Assembly: GCF_041261225.1 (NCBI RefSeq)
Contig: NZ_JBGCCN010000004.1
Coordinates: forward strand, 62,001 to 126,000
DNA from: Streptomyces sp. V4I8
Lineage (GTDB): Bacteria; Actinomycetota; Actinomycetes; Streptomycetales; Streptomycetaceae
Direction of reading: 5' to 3'
Length of the DNA: 64,000 nt
The translations under genes and the position numbers were made by a program. Below the pieces are notes generated by a model. It searched no databases. It had not been told where the DNA came from and saw nothing but the letters and a program-made list of their open reading frames with translations. This document shows, one piece after another, positions 17,367 to 28,400 of the stretch. Position 1 is the stretch's first letter; the number at the start of each line of letters is the position of its first letter.

Positions 17367-17546
17367 CTAGGTCTTGGCCGTCTCACGTCGAACAGCCGAT
17401 AACCACTCCACCAGTAATCGCTCGTACTCGGCCCGTTCGTCAGGCGTCGAGAGATGCCCTCCTGCTCGCCGCCACAAAGCGCGGATCTCCTTGTTGAGAT
17501 GGACAGAAGACCGCACTGCACCATGGGCAGCAACGTCAGAATGCAT
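17367..17546 (-). CDS. Small hypothetical protein, 59 residues
   Basis: This frame is very short but clearly protein-like: charged amphipathic helices with Leu-Asn-Lys-Glu-Ile-Arg-Ala-Leu-Trp-Arg-Arg and then Asp-Glu-Arg-Ala-Glu-Tyr-Glu-Arg-Leu-Leu-Val-Glu-Trp. The pattern resembles small helical Streptomyces proteins of unknown role. ATG at 17546 has only a weak GGA site; the frame stays open about 45 codons upstream but without another good start. It may be a complete small protein or the end of a decayed one. Confidence 0.5.
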   Translation of the reverse strand: MHSDVAAHGAVRSSVHLNKEIRALWRRAGGHLSTPDERAEYERLLVEWLSAVRRETAKT

Positions 17547-17825
17547 GATCCAATCGTAAAGCCCTGCGGGTACACCGCCGCCACCGACGATTACGCTCCC
17601 CCAGCTCTGCTTTATGGCATTCGGAGGGCGAGCTGCTAGGCCTGCCCTTTCGACAAGCTACTGCTTGCGACGCCCCCTCATCCTTTACCCGGCAATCATA
17701 CCGTACGCTACCAGTTGAATACACACAGTCATCGGCTTCAGAAATCCCGGGCATCACGTCACAAATACTCCCCCGTCGTGTCAGAGCAAGTAGCAGGGCA
17801 CACGCTCGACACAGAAGGGCCAGCA

Positions 17826-17993
17826 ATGATGACGCCAGAGCACCCGGCGCGGACTGCCGTGGACGGCCTGCACGGGGCCTTCGGTGCGGCGGCCGTGGCT
17901 GCAGCGCGAACGCCTGCCGCCCGCGCTGTGCTCGCTGTCAGGATCGCTGCTCGGTCGGATCGCGAGATCGAAGGTACGCGCGCGGGCGTCTGA
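17826..17993 (+). CDS. Possible small Ala-rich protein, 55 residues
   Basis: Two adjacent ATGs at 17826 and 17829 follow GAAGGG by 6-9 nt. The product is Ala/Arg-rich and probably helical, with no recognised motif. Support is limited to the ribosome site and codon bias. Confidence 0.35.
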   Translation: MMTPEHPARTAVDGLHGAFGAAAVAAARTPAARAVLAVRIAARSDREIEGTRAGV

Positions 17994-18176
17994 CTTCGAG
18001 GGCGCCTCCTTGTAGTGCTGCGCTCAGCGCGCAATCCGGGTCCGTCGGCACGGGCCGCTCCCGTCCACTGACTTCTTGATCTAGGGGTTCACATGCGACT
18101 GGCGAAGGTGCTCACTGTGCTGCTTGCAAGCGGTAGTGCCCACAGAACGTTCAGGAGCCGTCGCAACGGAGGATTG

Positions 18177-18635
18177 ATGACGCCATGCTGTGCGGCCGCA
18201 CTGACGTCGTCGGATCAATGTGGGTTACGGCGACATCCGGCTGACCAGTCGGCATCCATCATTCTGCGGGCCGAGCCACGTTCGGTGTCGGCCGCGAGAG
18301 AGTTCGTCAAGGACGTCCTTCAGGGTTGGGAAGTCGCGTCGGGCGGGGACGTGCTCGCCACGGCCCGCCTGCTGGTTTCGGAACTGTTCACCAATGCTGT
18401 GATCCACGGAGATTCCTCGGCGGTTCAGTTGGCGCTGGCGGTCAGGGGCAGCGTCCTTCGCATAGAGGTCGTCGACAACGGAGGATCACCCCAGGAGTTC
18501 CATGAGGTCGACGCCGCCCCGACGGACGAACACGGCCGCGGTCTGCTCCTTGTTCGCGAACTGGCCGAGCGCTGGGGCCAATTCACCGAGCGTACGGGAA
18601 CCCGAGTCTGGTTCGATCTCGCTCTCACCTCGTGA
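18177..18635 (+). CDS. RsbW-type ATP-binding regulatory protein (HATPase domain)
   Basis: 152 residues. ATG at 18177 follows GGAGG by 4 nt; the frame is open upstream to 18093. The protein is a single GHKL ATPase domain: N-box Leu-Val-Ser-Glu-Leu-Phe-Thr-Asn-Ala-Val ('SELFTNAVIHG') near residue 70, G1 box Val-Val-Asp-Asn-Gly-Gly near 100, and G2 Gly-Arg-Gly-Leu near 123. Such short proteins are very numerous in Streptomyces and act as anti-sigma-factor-like kinases or regulators. No anti-anti-sigma partner is adjacent. It converges on the SDR gene with 49 nt between the stops. Confidence 0.85.
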   Translation: MTPCCAAALTSSDQCGLRRHPADQSASIILRAEPRSVSAAREFVKDVLQGWEVASGGDVLATARLLVSELFTNAVIHGDSSAVQLALAVRGSVLRIEVVDNGGSPQEFHEVDAAPTDEHGRGLLLVRELAERWGQFTERTGTRVWFDLALTS

Positions 18636-18684
18636 GCGGGTTGCGTGGGTGATCCGGTCATCCACGTGAACCGCCCCTCGGCCG

Positions 18685-19608
18685 TCACGACTGAGCGGCG
18701 ACCGATTCCCGAGCCCGTTCTCGCCGCGTGGCGACGACAGCGTCGAAGGCCGCGTCCAGTACGGCGTCCGGCAGCAACCGCGCCAGCACACTGGTGGCTC
18801 GCGCGTCACGGCCGACGCGGTAGCGCGTCCTCGGCCGACCTGCGGTGAGGGCGTGGGCGACAGCGTTGGCAAAGCTCTCCGGATGCGTGGTGCTCGACCG
18901 GGCCCGCCGTTCGTTCCGCTCCAGGAAGTTCAGAAACGACGGCCGGTACAGGTCGGTGACCTCCTGCGATGCCCCGCTCAGGATGTCGTGGGCGGCCTCG
19001 CGCACCTTGCCCCAGATCGGAGTGCTGATGGCCCCCGGCTGCACCACCACGACAGCCACACCGAACGGCCTGAGCTCACGGCGGAGCGCATCACTGAGCC
19101 CCTCTTTGGCGAACTGTGTCGCCGCGTAGGCACCCAGGTAGGGACTGGCGATCCGGCCGAGGCCGGAACTCACATTGACGATCCGTCCTTCAGCTTTCCG
19201 GATTTGCGGCAGGAATGCCCGGGTCACGGCGAAGTGGCCGATGAGATTGGTCTCCATCTGGTACCGCAACGCGTCGGGTGAAAGGCATTCCATGGGAGCC
19301 GAGAGGCACATCCCCGCGTTGTTGACCAGGCCCCACAGCCCGTCGTCACCCGTCTCTTCCGAGACGCGGGCGGCCGCCTTCCAGATCAAGTCCTCTCGTG
19401 TGACGTCGAGCTTGAGGGGACGCAGCCGGCCGGATGTCGAGGCCGCGGTCAGTGCCAGGGCGTCGTCGGACCGCCGCACACCCGCGAAGACCCGGAATCC
19501 CAGCTGGTCCAGGTGGAGTGCGCATTCCCTGCCCAGGCCGGAGGACGCGCCGGTGACGACGACAGCCCGGTCCTTTGGCGGAAAGCGCCGGGGATGTGCG
19601 AACAACAT
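18685..19608 (-). CDS. Short-chain dehydrogenase/reductase-like protein lacking the catalytic Lys
   Basis: A 307-residue classical SDR fold. ATG at 19608 has AAGGAG close upstream and lies 7 nt after the acyltransferase stop, so it belongs to the NRPS operon. The NAD(P)-binding loop is Thr-Gly-Ala-Ser-Ser-Gly-Leu-Gly near residue 18, Asn-Asn-Ala-Gly near 95, the Ser of Asn-Val-Ser-Ser near 145, and the Tyr near 160. The YxxxK signature reads Tyr-Ala-Ala-Thr-Gln, so the catalytic Lys is replaced by Gln. Its best resemblance is to 17-beta-HSD-like SDRs. It may still bind cofactor, may use a different mechanism, or may be an inactive partner. It is the last gene of the predicted alkaloid operon. 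Confidence 0.85.
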   Translation of the reverse strand: MLFAHPRRFPPKDRAVVVTGASSGLGRECALHLDQLGFRVFAGVRRSDDALALTAASTSGRLRPLKLDVTREDLIWKAAARVSEETGDDGLWGLVNNAGMCLSAPMECLSPDALRYQMETNLIGHFAVTRAFLPQIRKAEGRIVNVSSGLGRIASPYLGAYAATQFAKEGLSDALRRELRPFGVAVVVVQPGAISTPIWGKVREAAHDILSGASQEVTDLYRPSFLNFLERNERRARSSTTHPESFANAVAHALTAGRPRTRYRVGRDARATSVLARLLPDAVLDAAFDAVVATRRERARESVAAQS

Positions 19609-19615
19609 GACTCCT

Positions 19616-21049
19616 TCAGTGAGTGCTGAGCGCGTCGGAGGGCACGGACCGTCGGTGCGACCGACGCCGAACGGCGGCCAGGAGATGGTCGACACTCCTG
19701 GTCACCAGGCGCTCCGCACGCGGGCGCGGCACGATGTCCTCGACATAGGTGAAGTTCCAATGGAGCTGGCCATGGCTGGTATTCACCGTGGCAACGACGT
19801 AACCCGAGACCGAGATACCCGCGACGAACTGGGCGCCGCTGACCTGCCATTGGCCGACGCTCTCCGGAAAGTCGTAGCGCCCGAGGTTGGAAAGGCACAG
19901 GTTGCCCGGGCCCCTGGCTTCCACCCTCTGCAGGAATGGAGCGCTCGTCGCGACTGTCTCCGGGCCGATGAGGCCCAGCAGGTTGACTGTGGCGAAGTGG
20001 TCGCCATCGCGCCGACGCCGTTCCAGATCCCGGCTCAACTCATGTGCGGTGCGCCATAAGGACTGACCGGGACGATATGCGACGTACGAGGGAAGCGTCG
20101 CCACGTAACTGCCCATCTCTCGTGGGGAGACCTCTGGCCGCAGCTCGCTCCGGAAATCGACGGGTGAGCCGATGACGTAGTGCTCGGGCTGGGCGGCTGC
20201 GGCCTCATGCGCCACAGCGGCGATCATTGCTGCGGCGAGCGCTCCGTGCACGGTCACCCCTTCTCGCCTGCAGGCCCGGGTCAGAGCGTCGACTTGCGCC
20301 GGCGAGAGCGACCGGTGGAGCAGCCTGGTGCGGCGCTGTTCGCCGGGCACTGGCTGGCTCGGAGCCACCCGCCGTGCTCGTACCCGACGCCAGTTGACCT
20401 GATCACGCAGCTGTCGCGCGATCGCGCTTGCCGCACCCGGCACGCCCTGGTGACGCCGGGGAAACATCGCCTCGGGCGCCGGCCGGACCGGCCACCCGGC
20501 CGGGCCCGGCGCCGGCGCTGAGCCAGGTACCGCGTTGTCCAGCCGAGCGGCGTGCTGGAGCCACTCCTCCAGAAGCGCCAGGGCCGTGGTCCCGTCCGCG
20601 ATGCAGTGGGAGAGCGTGAGCAGCAGGTCGTGCACCTGCTCGCCCGTGCCGTTCGGTGCGGCCCGGGTGAGCACGACGGCGCGGGCCAGCGGCCCCTTGT
20701 GCACGTCGATCGGATCGCGCAGCTCTCGCTCGTCGGCCTCGACCTCCCACCAAGCGGCCAGTTTCACGCCGCTTCCTGCCTCAAGGTGTCGGCTCCGCAG
20801 CGGGATCGCGCCGGGCCGTGGTACGAACCAGGGATCCATTCCGGCCTGGTCCGCACGAATGGCGACCGAGAGAAGCGGGTGGCGATCCTGCAGTTCGTTG
20901 AGGGCCCGGCGCAGCAGTGATACCGGCAGTCGTCCGCGCACCTGTGTCCGTGCGATGACGTTGAGCGGTGAGATCCGGTCGGAGATCCAGTGCCAGCGTT
21001 CGAGTGGACCAAGCGGTCGGCAGACCGGGTCCGCTGCCGGATCTGCCAT
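19616..21049 (-). CDS. PapA/condensation-type acyltransferase
   Basis: 477 residues from ATG 21049; an in-frame GTG at 21196 lacks a ribosome site. The protein is a free-standing member of the chloramphenicol-acetyltransferase-like superfamily that includes NRPS condensation domains and PapA O-acyltransferases. The active-site motif is His-Cys-Ile-Ala-Asp-Gly (HxxxDG) near residue 160, and the N-terminal Pro-Leu-Gly-Pro-Leu-Glu-Arg motif is typical of PapA-like proteins. The usual double His is a single His here, as in PapA proteins. It could acylate a hydroxyl or amine of the NRPS product. It lies between the monooxygenase (168 nt gap) and the SDR gene. Confidence 0.8.
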   Translation of the reverse strand: MADPAADPVCRPLGPLERWHWISDRISPLNVIARTQVRGRLPVSLLRRALNELQDRHPLLSVAIRADQAGMDPWFVPRPGAIPLRSRHLEAGSGVKLAAWWEVEADERELRDPIDVHKGPLARAVVLTRAAPNGTGEQVHDLLLTLSHCIADGTTALALLEEWLQHAARLDNAVPGSAPAPGPAGWPVRPAPEAMFPRRHQGVPGAASAIARQLRDQVNWRRVRARRVAPSQPVPGEQRRTRLLHRSLSPAQVDALTRACRREGVTVHGALAAAMIAAVAHEAAAAQPEHYVIGSPVDFRSELRPEVSPREMGSYVATLPSYVAYRPGQSLWRTAHELSRDLERRRRDGDHFATVNLLGLIGPETVATSAPFLQRVEARGPGNLCLSNLGRYDFPESVGQWQVSGAQFVAGISVSGYVVATVNTSHGQLHWNFTYVEDIVPRPRAERLVTRSVDHLLAAVRRRSHRRSVPSDALSTH

Positions 21050-21217
21050 CGTGTTCAGCCGCCCACCCTCATTCCGATCGGGGACCACCGGAAGGCACTC
21101 GTGCCCCTGAGTACTCACGACATCGCTCCAATCCTCAGAAACGCGGCAGGTATTGACAATCTGGGTGAATCCCACGGTCACACGGATGTCGGTCACCGCG
21201 GTGACGAGAGGTTGTGT

Positions 21218-22402
21218 TCACCAGGTGGGTGTGAATGCCAGCAACGACATGTTCTGGCGATACAGCACGCGTGTCGGCACCCATCGGAAATAGGTGTCGC
21301 GCAGCATGCGCGGCAGGCGGCGCTCGTCCTGCTCGATCCGGCTGAGCCGGTGGGAGAGGCGGACCATCTCCCGGACCCTGACGCGGCGGCGGGCCTCGTA
21401 GTCGCGCAGTGCCTGCGTGTGGTCGGCCGCCGAGGCCAGGCTGCGGGCCAGGACCACGGCGTCCTCCACCGCGGTGCCCGCACCCTGGCCGAGGCTGGTC
21501 AGCATGGGGTGGGCCGCGTCCCCGAGCAGAGTGACCCGGCCCTCGCCCCACCGTTCGAGGAAGGGGCGATCTTGCGCCGGCACACTGATGATGGCCTGCT
21601 CAGGCGTGCGACGGATCGCCTCCTGCACTTCGTCCGCCCAGCCGGCGAAGGCGCGGGCGATCTCGTCCTTGCCTCCGTTCCACGCGCGGGCGGCCGCCGT
21701 CGGCATGTTCCTCGTACCCCACCAGTACGCCCGGCCGTGGCCGATGTCGATGAGACCGAAGCGCTGCCCGGCGCCCCAATAGTGTCGAACACAGCCGTCG
21801 GTGAATCTCGGGTGGGAGAAGGGAATGACCGCCAGCCAGCACACGTAGCCGGGCTCGCGCGGCTTCTCCGCTCCGACCAGCTGATGGCGCACCGCGGAGT
21901 GGAAGCCGTCGGCACCGATCAGCACGTCCCCCCACGCTTCACGGCCGTCGGTGAACCGTACCCGGACACCGTCCGTCTCCGACCTGAAACCCAGGGCGCA
22001 CGCACCGAGTTGCACAGGCTGTTCATCACCGAGCGCATCAAGGAGCGCCTGTTGCAGGTCTGCGCGATGGATGCTGACGCTGGGGGCTCCGAGCCGGTCA
22101 CCGAGTTCCTTCAACGACAGCTGCCTGACCGAGCGGCCGGTGTGATCACAGAGGACAAAGGTGTCGATGGTCCGCCCGCGGCGGTCCAGTTCGAGATCGA
22201 TACCCAGGGAGCCGAGGGCGGACAGCGCGTTACTCATCATCGACAAACCGGTGCCGGCTGGGCGCAGCACACTGGCGCGCTCGTAGACCTCGACCTCGAT
22301 TCCTACCCTGCGTAAGGCGACCGCCGCCGTCAGCCCGCCGATCCCGGCGCCGATGACGATCGCCTTGAGTCTCTTGTCTGTTCTGGTCCATGCCGATCGC
22401 AT
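21218..22402 (-). CDS. FAD-dependent monooxygenase (pyrrolizidine-type Baeyer-Villiger candidate)
   Basis: A 394-residue group A flavin monooxygenase. Its ATG overlaps the NRPS stop as TGATG, so translation is coupled. Motifs: Gly-Ala-Gly-Ile-Gly-Gly-Leu (FAD dinucleotide loop) near residue 18, the DG motif Gly-Ala-Asp-Gly-Phe near residue 163, and the GD motif Leu-Leu-Gly-Asp-Ala-Ala-His-Pro near 290. In known pyrrolizidine pathways (PxaB, LgnC) an enzyme of this kind performs Baeyer-Villiger oxidation of the bicyclic NRPS product, followed by ring contraction. The gene pair NRPS plus flavoprotein has the same order here. Function is inferred from context, while the flavoprotein fold is directly visible. 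Confidence 0.88.
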   Translation of the reverse strand: MRSAWTRTDKRLKAIVIGAGIGGLTAAVALRRVGIEVEVYERASVLRPAGTGLSMMSNALSALGSLGIDLELDRRGRTIDTFVLCDHTGRSVRQLSLKELGDRLGAPSVSIHRADLQQALLDALGDEQPVQLGACALGFRSETDGVRVRFTDGREAWGDVLIGADGFHSAVRHQLVGAEKPREPGYVCWLAVIPFSHPRFTDGCVRHYWGAGQRFGLIDIGHGRAYWWGTRNMPTAAARAWNGGKDEIARAFAGWADEVQEAIRRTPEQAIISVPAQDRPFLERWGEGRVTLLGDAAHPMLTSLGQGAGTAVEDAVVLARSLASAADHTQALRDYEARRRVRVREMVRLSHRLSRIEQDERRLPRMLRDTYFRWVPTRVLYRQNMSLLAFTPTW

Positions 22403-25400
22403 CACTTGGTCACCTCACAGATACGCTGAGCCACGGTGGCTATATAGGGATCCTCCATGAGTTGCAGATGGTCGCCGGGCACTTCGATGACTTCGATCCG
22501 ACCGCTGGTCCACGCCCCCCAGCCGTTGTTCGGGTCGCGGTGCGCACTGCCGACCGCGTTGTGCGCCGGTTCCAGCGACTTGGGCAGCGGCGCCTTCGCG
22601 CGCAAGAGCACGAGATCCTGATCGCAGCGGTCCGGGCGGTAGTCCAGCAGTGCCTGCCAGTTGGCCCGGAACACATGGAAGAGACGTCGTACGCGAGCGG
22701 TCGAGCAGTCGGCGGCCAGGACACCGGCGGCCACGGCACGGTCCAGGATGTAGTCGAATCGCTCCTGTTCACCGATCCCCGACGGGATTTCCGGCGCCGG
22801 TCCGTTGCCGCTGCCGTCCAGCCGGAGCAATTCCCACAGGAACCATTCGAGCAGTTGCTCCTCGGCCACCTCCTGGAGCGTCCCGGGGGTAATCGAATCA
22901 AGGAGTACGAGCCGGTCGACGGCCTCGCCGGCCGATGTGAGCTGCCGTGCCATCTCGAACGCCACGAAGCCGCCGAAGGACCAGCCGCCGATGGTGTACG
23001 GGCCGCTGGGCTGTACGCGCCGTACCGCGTCGAGATAACTGCGGGCGAGGTCCGGGATGGTGTGCAAGGGCTCCGTTCCCGGCTCGGCCCCCACTGCTTG
23101 GAGTGCGTAAACGGGCCGGTCCTCGGGGAGTTGCCGAGCCAGCGGGACGTAGCACAGCACGTTGCCGCCGATGGGGTGCACGAAGAACAGGGGTGACCGG
23201 GTGCCGGACGTGCGCAGCGGCACCAGGGGGTCGGTGCCCGTCATCGCGCTTTGGCCGCGCACCTTGTCGGCGAGTGCGGCGACGGTCGGAGCCTCGGCGA
23301 ACGCGGACAGCGGGACTCCCACTCCGTACCGCTTCTCGATCATCGTGACGAGACGCATCGCGGTCAGCGACGTTCCGCCCAGTTCGAAGAAGTCGTCATG
23401 CACTCCCGGCTCCGGCACCCGCAACAGGTCGGACAGCATCTCGGCCAGAGCGCGCTCGCAAGGGTCCCGTGGCTCGGTGCGCTCGGCGGACGGGATGATG
23501 GGGCCGAGGGGCATGGTGCGCAGTGCCGTGTCGTCTCGCTTGCCGCTCGGGGTGAGGGGGAGTTCGGGCAGCCAGGTGAAGCGTGCGGGCACCAGGTACT
23601 CGGGCAGCGACGCGCGCAGCCTCCGTCGGATGTCCAACAGGTCGACCGACACCTCGTCACCGACCAGGAACGCGGCGAGGAACGCCGGGGCGCCCTCCGG
23701 CTGCCGGGCCACGACGGCGACCTCGCGCAGGCCCGGACAGTGCTCGGCCACCTTCCCCAGAGCCAGCTCACTCTCGGCGGGTTCAACGCGAAAGCCCCGG
23801 ATCTTCACCTGGGTATCCGCGCGCTCCAAGCAGACGACGTCACCCCCGGGCAGGAGCCAGCCGAGGTCGCCGGTTCGGTAGAGCCGGCCGGCGTCCGGGC
23901 GGAGAGGATGCGGGATGAAACGTTCCTGTGTGTGTTCGGGCTGCCCCTCGTAGCCCTCGGCGAGGCATGCGCCGCCGATGTGGATCTCGCCCTTGCCGCC
24001 CACAGGCACCGGGCGGAGCCGGGTATCGAGCACATGCACCTCTACCCCGTCGATGGGCCGTCCGATCGGCGGGAGATCGGGGAACGCGGCCGGGTCCCCG
24101 GTCATCGGGAAGCTGGTCACCACGTGGGTTTCCGTCGGGCCGTACTGGTTCTCCAGAAGACAGCCCGGCAGCGCCGCGCACAGCCGGCGGATTTCCCCGG
24201 TCACCCGGAGCCGCTCGCCGGAGGAGATCAGCACGCGCAGACGCCGCGGATACAGCTCAAGCGTCTCAGCGGTCTCGGCGAGTTGCTGCAGGGCCACGTA
24301 CGGCAGGAAGACCCGTTCCACGCCCTCGTGGTCGAGCAGACGCAGCAGCACGACCGAGTTGTGGCGCCGCGCCTCGGACACAAGCAGGAGGGTGCCGCCA
24401 CCGCACAGCGCGGAGAAGATCTCCTGGAAAGAGACGTCGAAGCAGAGCGGAGCGAACTGCAACGTGGTTCCGCCGACGGCGCCGCTCGGTGCGCGGTTCT
24501 GCCATGCCACGAGGTTGGCCAACGCCCGGTGGGGCATGGCGACGCCCTTGGGCCGGCCGGTCGAGCCGGAGGTGAACAGGACGTACGCGATGCTCTGCGG
24601 TTCGATGGGCGGCAGCGCAGGCGAGTCGCCTTCGGCCGGTTCACCGTCTGCGCCCGCGACGACCGTCTCGACGAGGAGTACGTCCCACTCGTCGGGGACC
24701 AGCCGGGTGTGCCGGGCCTGCGCGATCACGCGAAACGGCCGTGCCTGCGCGAGCATGGCGGCGATGCGCTCCTCGGGGTGGTGGACGTCCAGAGGGAGGC
24801 AGGCCGCACCGGCCTTGGCGATGCCCAGGACCACGGCGATCATCTCCGGCGAGCGGTCCATGGCGATCCCGAGGCGGGCGCCGGGCGGTGAGCCGAGGCG
24901 CAGCAGCCGTCGTGCCACGCGATCGGCGGCGCGGTCGAGTTCTTCGTACGTCCACCGCTCGCCGGACATGGTGACGGCGATCGCGCGCGGTGTGCGCAGC
25001 GCCTGACGCTCGAAGCGGCGCACGACGTCACCGGGATCCTCGGTGAGGAACCCGAAGTCCGGCTTCTCGTCGGGGCATTCCACGATGCGCTGCAGGATCT
25101 CGACGTACCGGTGACCGAAGACTTCGGCCTGCGATGCCGTGAAAGCACGGCCGTCGCAGTCGATCCGCAGATTCAGTCGCCCGTCCCGCGGGTCGGTGAT
25201 CGCGTTCACCAGGAGCGGGAAGTTCGTCTGCTCCCAGATTTCCATATCCCTCAGGCGCAGGCCCGCGGTGCGCAGGATCGGCCCGAACACATGGAAGTTG
25301 ACGTAGTTGAACGCGCTGTACAGCACTGCCTCGCCCCCTCGCTCCGCCTGAATCGCGCTGAGCGGATAGCGCCGGTGCGGGTGGCTGTCGCGCTCACCGC

Positions 25401-28400
25401 GCGCCGCCTCGTGCACCGCTTCGAGCCACGTCCTGGCTGCGCCGCCGAGCCGCACCGGCACGGTATTGAGGAACAGCCCCGCGACGCGCTCGACCGCGGC
25501 CTGCTCCGGGCGGCCGTGCACGACCAGTCCGGTGGTGACCTCGTCCGAGTCCTGGAACAGTCGGAGAGTCAGGCAGTGCGTGGCGAACAGGAGCGCTTTC
25601 AGGGGCAAGTCGTTGGTGTTGGCGAAGTCGCGGACCGCAGCCGTGAGCCGGTCGGGCAGGTCGACATGGTGTACGAAGAAGTCGGCGGCCCCGTGCGCCT
25701 CGTTCGCCTCATGCGGCCGGAAGGTCTCCAGACGGGCGGGCGGGGCCTCACCGAGCACCTGACGCCAATACCGCCGGGACTGCTCCGAGGCGAGGGCCCG
25801 CTGCTCGTCGAGTGCGTGGATCGCGAACGAGGGCAGGGGCTCCTCCGGTACCGGTGCGGTGTCCGCGCCGAGGAAGTACAGGTAATCCTGGAGCAATTCC
25901 TGGAGCAGGTTCGCCACACTCCACCCGTCCAGGAGCGCGTGGTGGAAGCTCAAGACGAGGTCCACTCCCCCGGACGGCATCAGATGCATACGGAACAGGC
26001 AAAGCGGAGGCCGGTCGAAGTCGTAGCGGTGAAAACGCCGCCGGTCGATATGAGCCTGTACGGCGGCCTCGGCTGCCTCGTCGGTGAGGAGGCGCAGGTC
26101 GGCGATCTCCAGGCTTTCGCCGGCATCTGCCGGGCGATGCACGATCTGCAAGGGCTGGGGGAAGCCGGAGACGTCGAACGAGGAACGCAGAGCGGGATGG
26201 CGGGTGACCAGCCGGCCGTGGGCCTGCCGCAGAGCGGTCTCGTCCCAGTCCATGTCGAGCGTGTAGCGGAAGACGTCGTGGTAGACGGCCGATTCCTCGT
26301 GCTCGCGGCTGTGGTACAGCATTCCGAGCTGGAGCTGGGTGAGCGGATGGGCGTCTTCGGCCGCCGCCAGGCGGGCCCGGTCGGCACCCGGCACGAGAGC
26401 GAAGGGTGCCGGCGCGAGAGCCGCGTCGGTCTCGGGGGTGGGCTCCGCGGACGCGTGCGCCGCCAGTTGCGCGACCGTCGGGTGGCGGTACATGTCGTTG
26501 AGCGTGAAGTGCAGTCCGCGCTTCGCCGACTCGGCGCGGATCCTGAGCATCAGGATCGAGTCACCGCCGAGCGAGAAGTAGTTCTCGTGGTTGCCGACGG
26601 ATTCCAGTTCCAGCACCTCGCTCCAGACGGCAGCGAGAATTCTCTCCGCCGCGGTCGACGATGCGGTGTCCGCCGCGCTTTCGGCCTGCTCGGGGGCGGG
26701 CAGGGCCCGGCGGTCGGCTTTGCCGTTCGGGGTCACGGGAATGCGGTCGAGGCGTACGAAGTACGCCGGGATCATGAACTCCGGCAGCGCGGTGGCCAGA
26801 TGTGCGCGCAACTGCGCGGGATCGGCCACCTCATCGGCGACGTAGTAGCCGACCAGGTGGGCCCCGCGCGCGGGCGATGTCCGTACGGCGATGACCGCGT
26901 CCCGGACGCCGGGGCAGGTGACCAGCCGGCTCTGCACCTCGCCGAGCTCCACGCGGTGACCGCGGATCTTCACCTGTTCGTCGATACGCCCGAGGTATTC
27001 CACGGTGCCGTCCGCCAGCAACCGGGCAAGATCACCCGTGCGGTACATGCGCTCCCCCGGTCGGAACGGATCCGGGACGAACTTCTCGCGCGTCAGCTCG
27101 GGGCGGTCAAGGTATCCGCGTGCCAGGCCGACACCCGCGATACACAATTCGCCCGGCACACCGACAGGCTGGGGATGGTTGTCCCGACCGAGCACATACA
27201 GCCGCATGTTGTCGATCGGCCGCCCGATCGGCACCCTGTTCACCGGGCTGCCAGTGCCTTTCGCCGGTCCGGCGGCAACGTCGAAGTACGAGACATCGAC
27301 CGTGGCCTCCGTCGGGCCATAGAGATTGACCAGCTGCGGGGCTGACGCTCCCGCGGCGGCGAACACCCGGTGGAACCGCGCGGCAAGGCGCGGCGGCAGG
27401 GCCTCGCCGCTGCAGAAGACGAAGCGCAGATTTCCAAGGCCGTCCACGAGCGCTGAGTCGCTCTCCAGCAGATCGAGGAACGGTCCGAGCATCGACGGCA
27501 CGAAGTGCACCACGGTGACGCGTTGTTCGGCGATGGTACGCAGAATCTCCTGGGGTTCCCTCTCCGCCCCCGCCGGCAGCAGGGCCACGCGGGCTCCCTC
27601 GGCGGCCCACCAAAAGAGCTCCCACACAGAGACGTCGAACGAGCTGGGCGTCTTCTGCAACAGCACATCGGCGTCCCCGATCGGGTATCGCCGCTGCATC
27701 CAAGCCAGACGATTGACCACCGAGCGGTGCTCGACCATGACGCCCTTGGGCCGTCCGGTGGAGCCGGAGGTGTAAATGACATAGGCGAGATCGCGCGGTC
27801 CGGCGCTGCGCTCAAGCGGCCCGTCCGGGCCTCGCCGGAGCGCGTCGAGGGCGTAGCGGCGGGCCCCGGTGGGCAGGGGCGTCGGGTGCGGGTCGTCCTC
27901 ACCGCGGCTGTCGTGGCCCTGGATGACGAGTCTCGCGCCGCTGTCCTCGACGAGGAAGCGGATGCGTTCCTCGGGGTAGGCGGGGTCGATGGGCACATAC
28001 GCGGCGCCGGCCTTCAGTACGCCAAGAAGCGCGACCGGCAGCTCCGGGCCGCGCTCCAGCAGCACAGCCACCCGGTCGTCGGGGCGCACGCCCTCGGCAC
28101 GCAGGTTCCGTGCGATCTGGTTGGCGCGGGCATCGACTTCGTCATAGGTCAGTGCCGGATGCCCCCCGCTCGCGACGACGGCGACGCGGTCGGGCGTACG
28201 GGCGGCCTGCTCCTCGAAGAGACCGTGCAGGGTCTTGTCACTGGCGTAAGCGGAGTCGGTCGCATTCCAGGTCCGGACGAGGAGCTCATGTTCCTCGGGG
28301 GCGAGCATCGGCAGATTTCTCACTGGCTCCCCGGCCTGGTCGACCGCCTGCTCCAGCAGTCGCTTGATGTGCCGGGCCGCAGCCTCGACCGGAAAATCCT

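Noticed and set aside
25111..27345. 744-codon open frame on the plus strand opposite the NRPS
   Set aside because: It is an antisense shadow of high-GC codons. The minus strand carries all NRPS motifs in order, and this frame has no domain features.
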